Shown here: positions 63,214-64,000 of the stretch, piece by piece
How positions within the stretch are numbered: the stretch's first letter is position 1
Layout of the letters: every line of letters starts with the position of its first letter
NCBI GenBank assembly: GCA_024635795.1
Contig: JAGXIH010000009.1
Coordinates: 1 to 64,000 of the forward strand
Length of the DNA: 64,000 nt
Origin: Salegentibacter sp.
GTDB lineage: Bacteria; Bacteroidota; Bacteroidia; Flavobacteriales; Flavobacteriaceae
Direction of reading: 5' to 3'
Made by a program: the position numbers and the translations under genes
Notes under the pieces: model-generated
Database searches by the model: none
What the model was told of the DNA's origin: nothing
What the model saw: only the letters and a program-made list of their open reading frames with translations

Positions 63214-64000
63214 TTACAATAACAGCAGCGGAGCAATAACGCCAACTCTGAGTTCATTTCTGTTATAGTTAGCCAGGCCAAGGTTTTCCCTGGCAAAACT
63301 TGAATAATCGTAATACCTGCCAATATATGCAAAGAAAAACCGAAGATCGATGTTTTTAAACGGACTGTAATAAATGGTTGGGATTGCTCCATAGCTAGAA
63401 CCCAAATGTTCACTTTCGGTTTTCACATTATCATATGCACTACTGGTCATAAGGGTTAGTAAGCCTTGAAATTTTGGACTAAAGCTGTATTCTACTCTTA
63501 ACCAGTTTTCGATATACCTTACATCCTCTGCCACCGTCTCGTCAGCGAGAAGGTTAGTCACCACCCCTTTTGTATCGACCTGTTCATAACTGTAATGAAA
63601 GTCATACATCAAGGAGAACTTATTGTTTTGGTATTTGTGACCTAAAGTGAAAAAATAAGTTCCCCTGTTTTTTACTTCATTGCCATAGCTCATGCTGTAA
63701 ATGGTTTGGAATTTCCCATCGAAAAAGCTTCCACGCCAGTTCCCAACCACGGATACCGGCCAGATGGGTTCCTGGATGTTTTCGGCAATCACATCCCCGT
63801 AAAGATCTTCATAAAGCATGGTACGTGAATTTAATACCTGCAACCCGAATTGGTGATCTTTTAAAGCCTGGTAAGTAATTCCGGCTCCGGTGACAAATGC
63901 CAGGGCATTGCTGTAAATTTCATTATATTCCAAAACATACATCGGGCTGAATTCGTATTCATAACCGCCGTAAAACGGATTCATTTTTCCAAGCCTGAGA
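63214..64000 (-). CDS. Outer-membrane beta-barrel (porin-like) protein, C-terminal part
   Basis: The gene enters from the right edge and stops at 63214-63216, so its N-terminus is not visible. The 260 or so residues seen are amphipathic beta strands with alternating polar and aromatic residues (FQTIYSMSYGNEV, GTYFFTLGHKYQNNKFSLMYD, WLRVEYSFSPKFQGLLTLMT, LRFFFAYIGRYYDYSSF), and the end resembles a closing barrel strand (NELRVGVIAPLLLL). This is a porin-type pattern. I do not recognise a substrate class. The ackA gene converges with it. Confidence 0.65.
   Translation of the reverse strand, partial: LRLGKMNPFYGGYEYEFSPMYVLEYNEIYSNALAFVTGAGITYQALKDHQFGLQVLNSRTMLYEDLYGDVIAENIQEPIWPVSVVGNWRGSFFDGKFQTIYSMSYGNEVKNRGTYFFTLGHKYQNNKFSLMYDFHYSYEQVDTKGVVTNLLADETVAEDVRYIENWLRVEYSFSPKFQGLLTLMTSSAYDNVKTESEHLGSSYGAIPTIYYSPFKNIDLRFFFAYIGRYYDYSSFARENLGLANYNRNELRVGVIAPLLLL

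Overview
The window reads as chromosomal DNA from a member of the Flavobacteriaceae (Bacteroidota), perhaps near Gramella, Salegentibacter or Zunongwangia. The evidence is a type IX secretion C-terminal domain, a GldI-like gliding lipoprotein, DUF349, DUF3810 and GxxExxY proteins, promoters of the TTG-N19/20-TAnnTTTG type, and the absence of clear Shine-Dalgarno sites. The genus is a guess.

Positions 1-1000 are genomic debris: the tail of an IS1595-type transposase running into a truncated methyltransferase gene, then a truncated ParE/RelE-type toxin behind an intact antitoxin gene. A 1228-residue T9SS cargo protein follows (1115-4801).

Positions 4942-18946 are a defence island on the minus strand built around a type I restriction-modification system. 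In transcription order it holds hsdM, hsdS, a 407-residue protein with a C-terminal RNSLVH (HEPN-like) motif, a candidate structured RNA of about 100 nt with its own terminator, a PD-(D/E)XK nuclease-family gene, a Fic protein behind a repeated operator-like motif, a GxxExxY gene enclosed by two 83-86 bp repeats, hsdR, and a 1042-residue fusion of a calcineurin-like phosphoesterase with a P-loop (STAND-like) NTPase. This is where an undescribed system is most likely: the phosphoesterase-NTPase fusion, and the HEPN-like gene beside the structured RNA. A 0.7 kb gap upstream carries nine 11-bp tandem repeats.

From 19.6 kb onward the region is mostly core genome. It contains an EEP phosphatase-family protein and MazG; a minus-strand run from an OstA-like protein through a class III aminotransferase, a TPR protein, two DUF368 (PopT-type) proteins and AroE to a DUF349 protein and a methyltransferase; a TrmH - M48 protease - SpoT/Rel - Fur - PurA run; two amidohydrolase-family exported proteins; and DUF3810. 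Next come PepD, an NrnA - GldI - cyclophilin/FKBP operon, a PhoD-like phosphatase, Ndk, an M3 peptidase, azurin and a SerB-SerA fusion. The right end carries a racemase/HMA-like pair, a CapA-like protein, pta-ackA and the end of an outer-membrane barrel protein that leaves the window.

Many transcription units end in clear hairpin terminators, which helps define operons. No tRNA, rRNA or CRISPR array was recognised.
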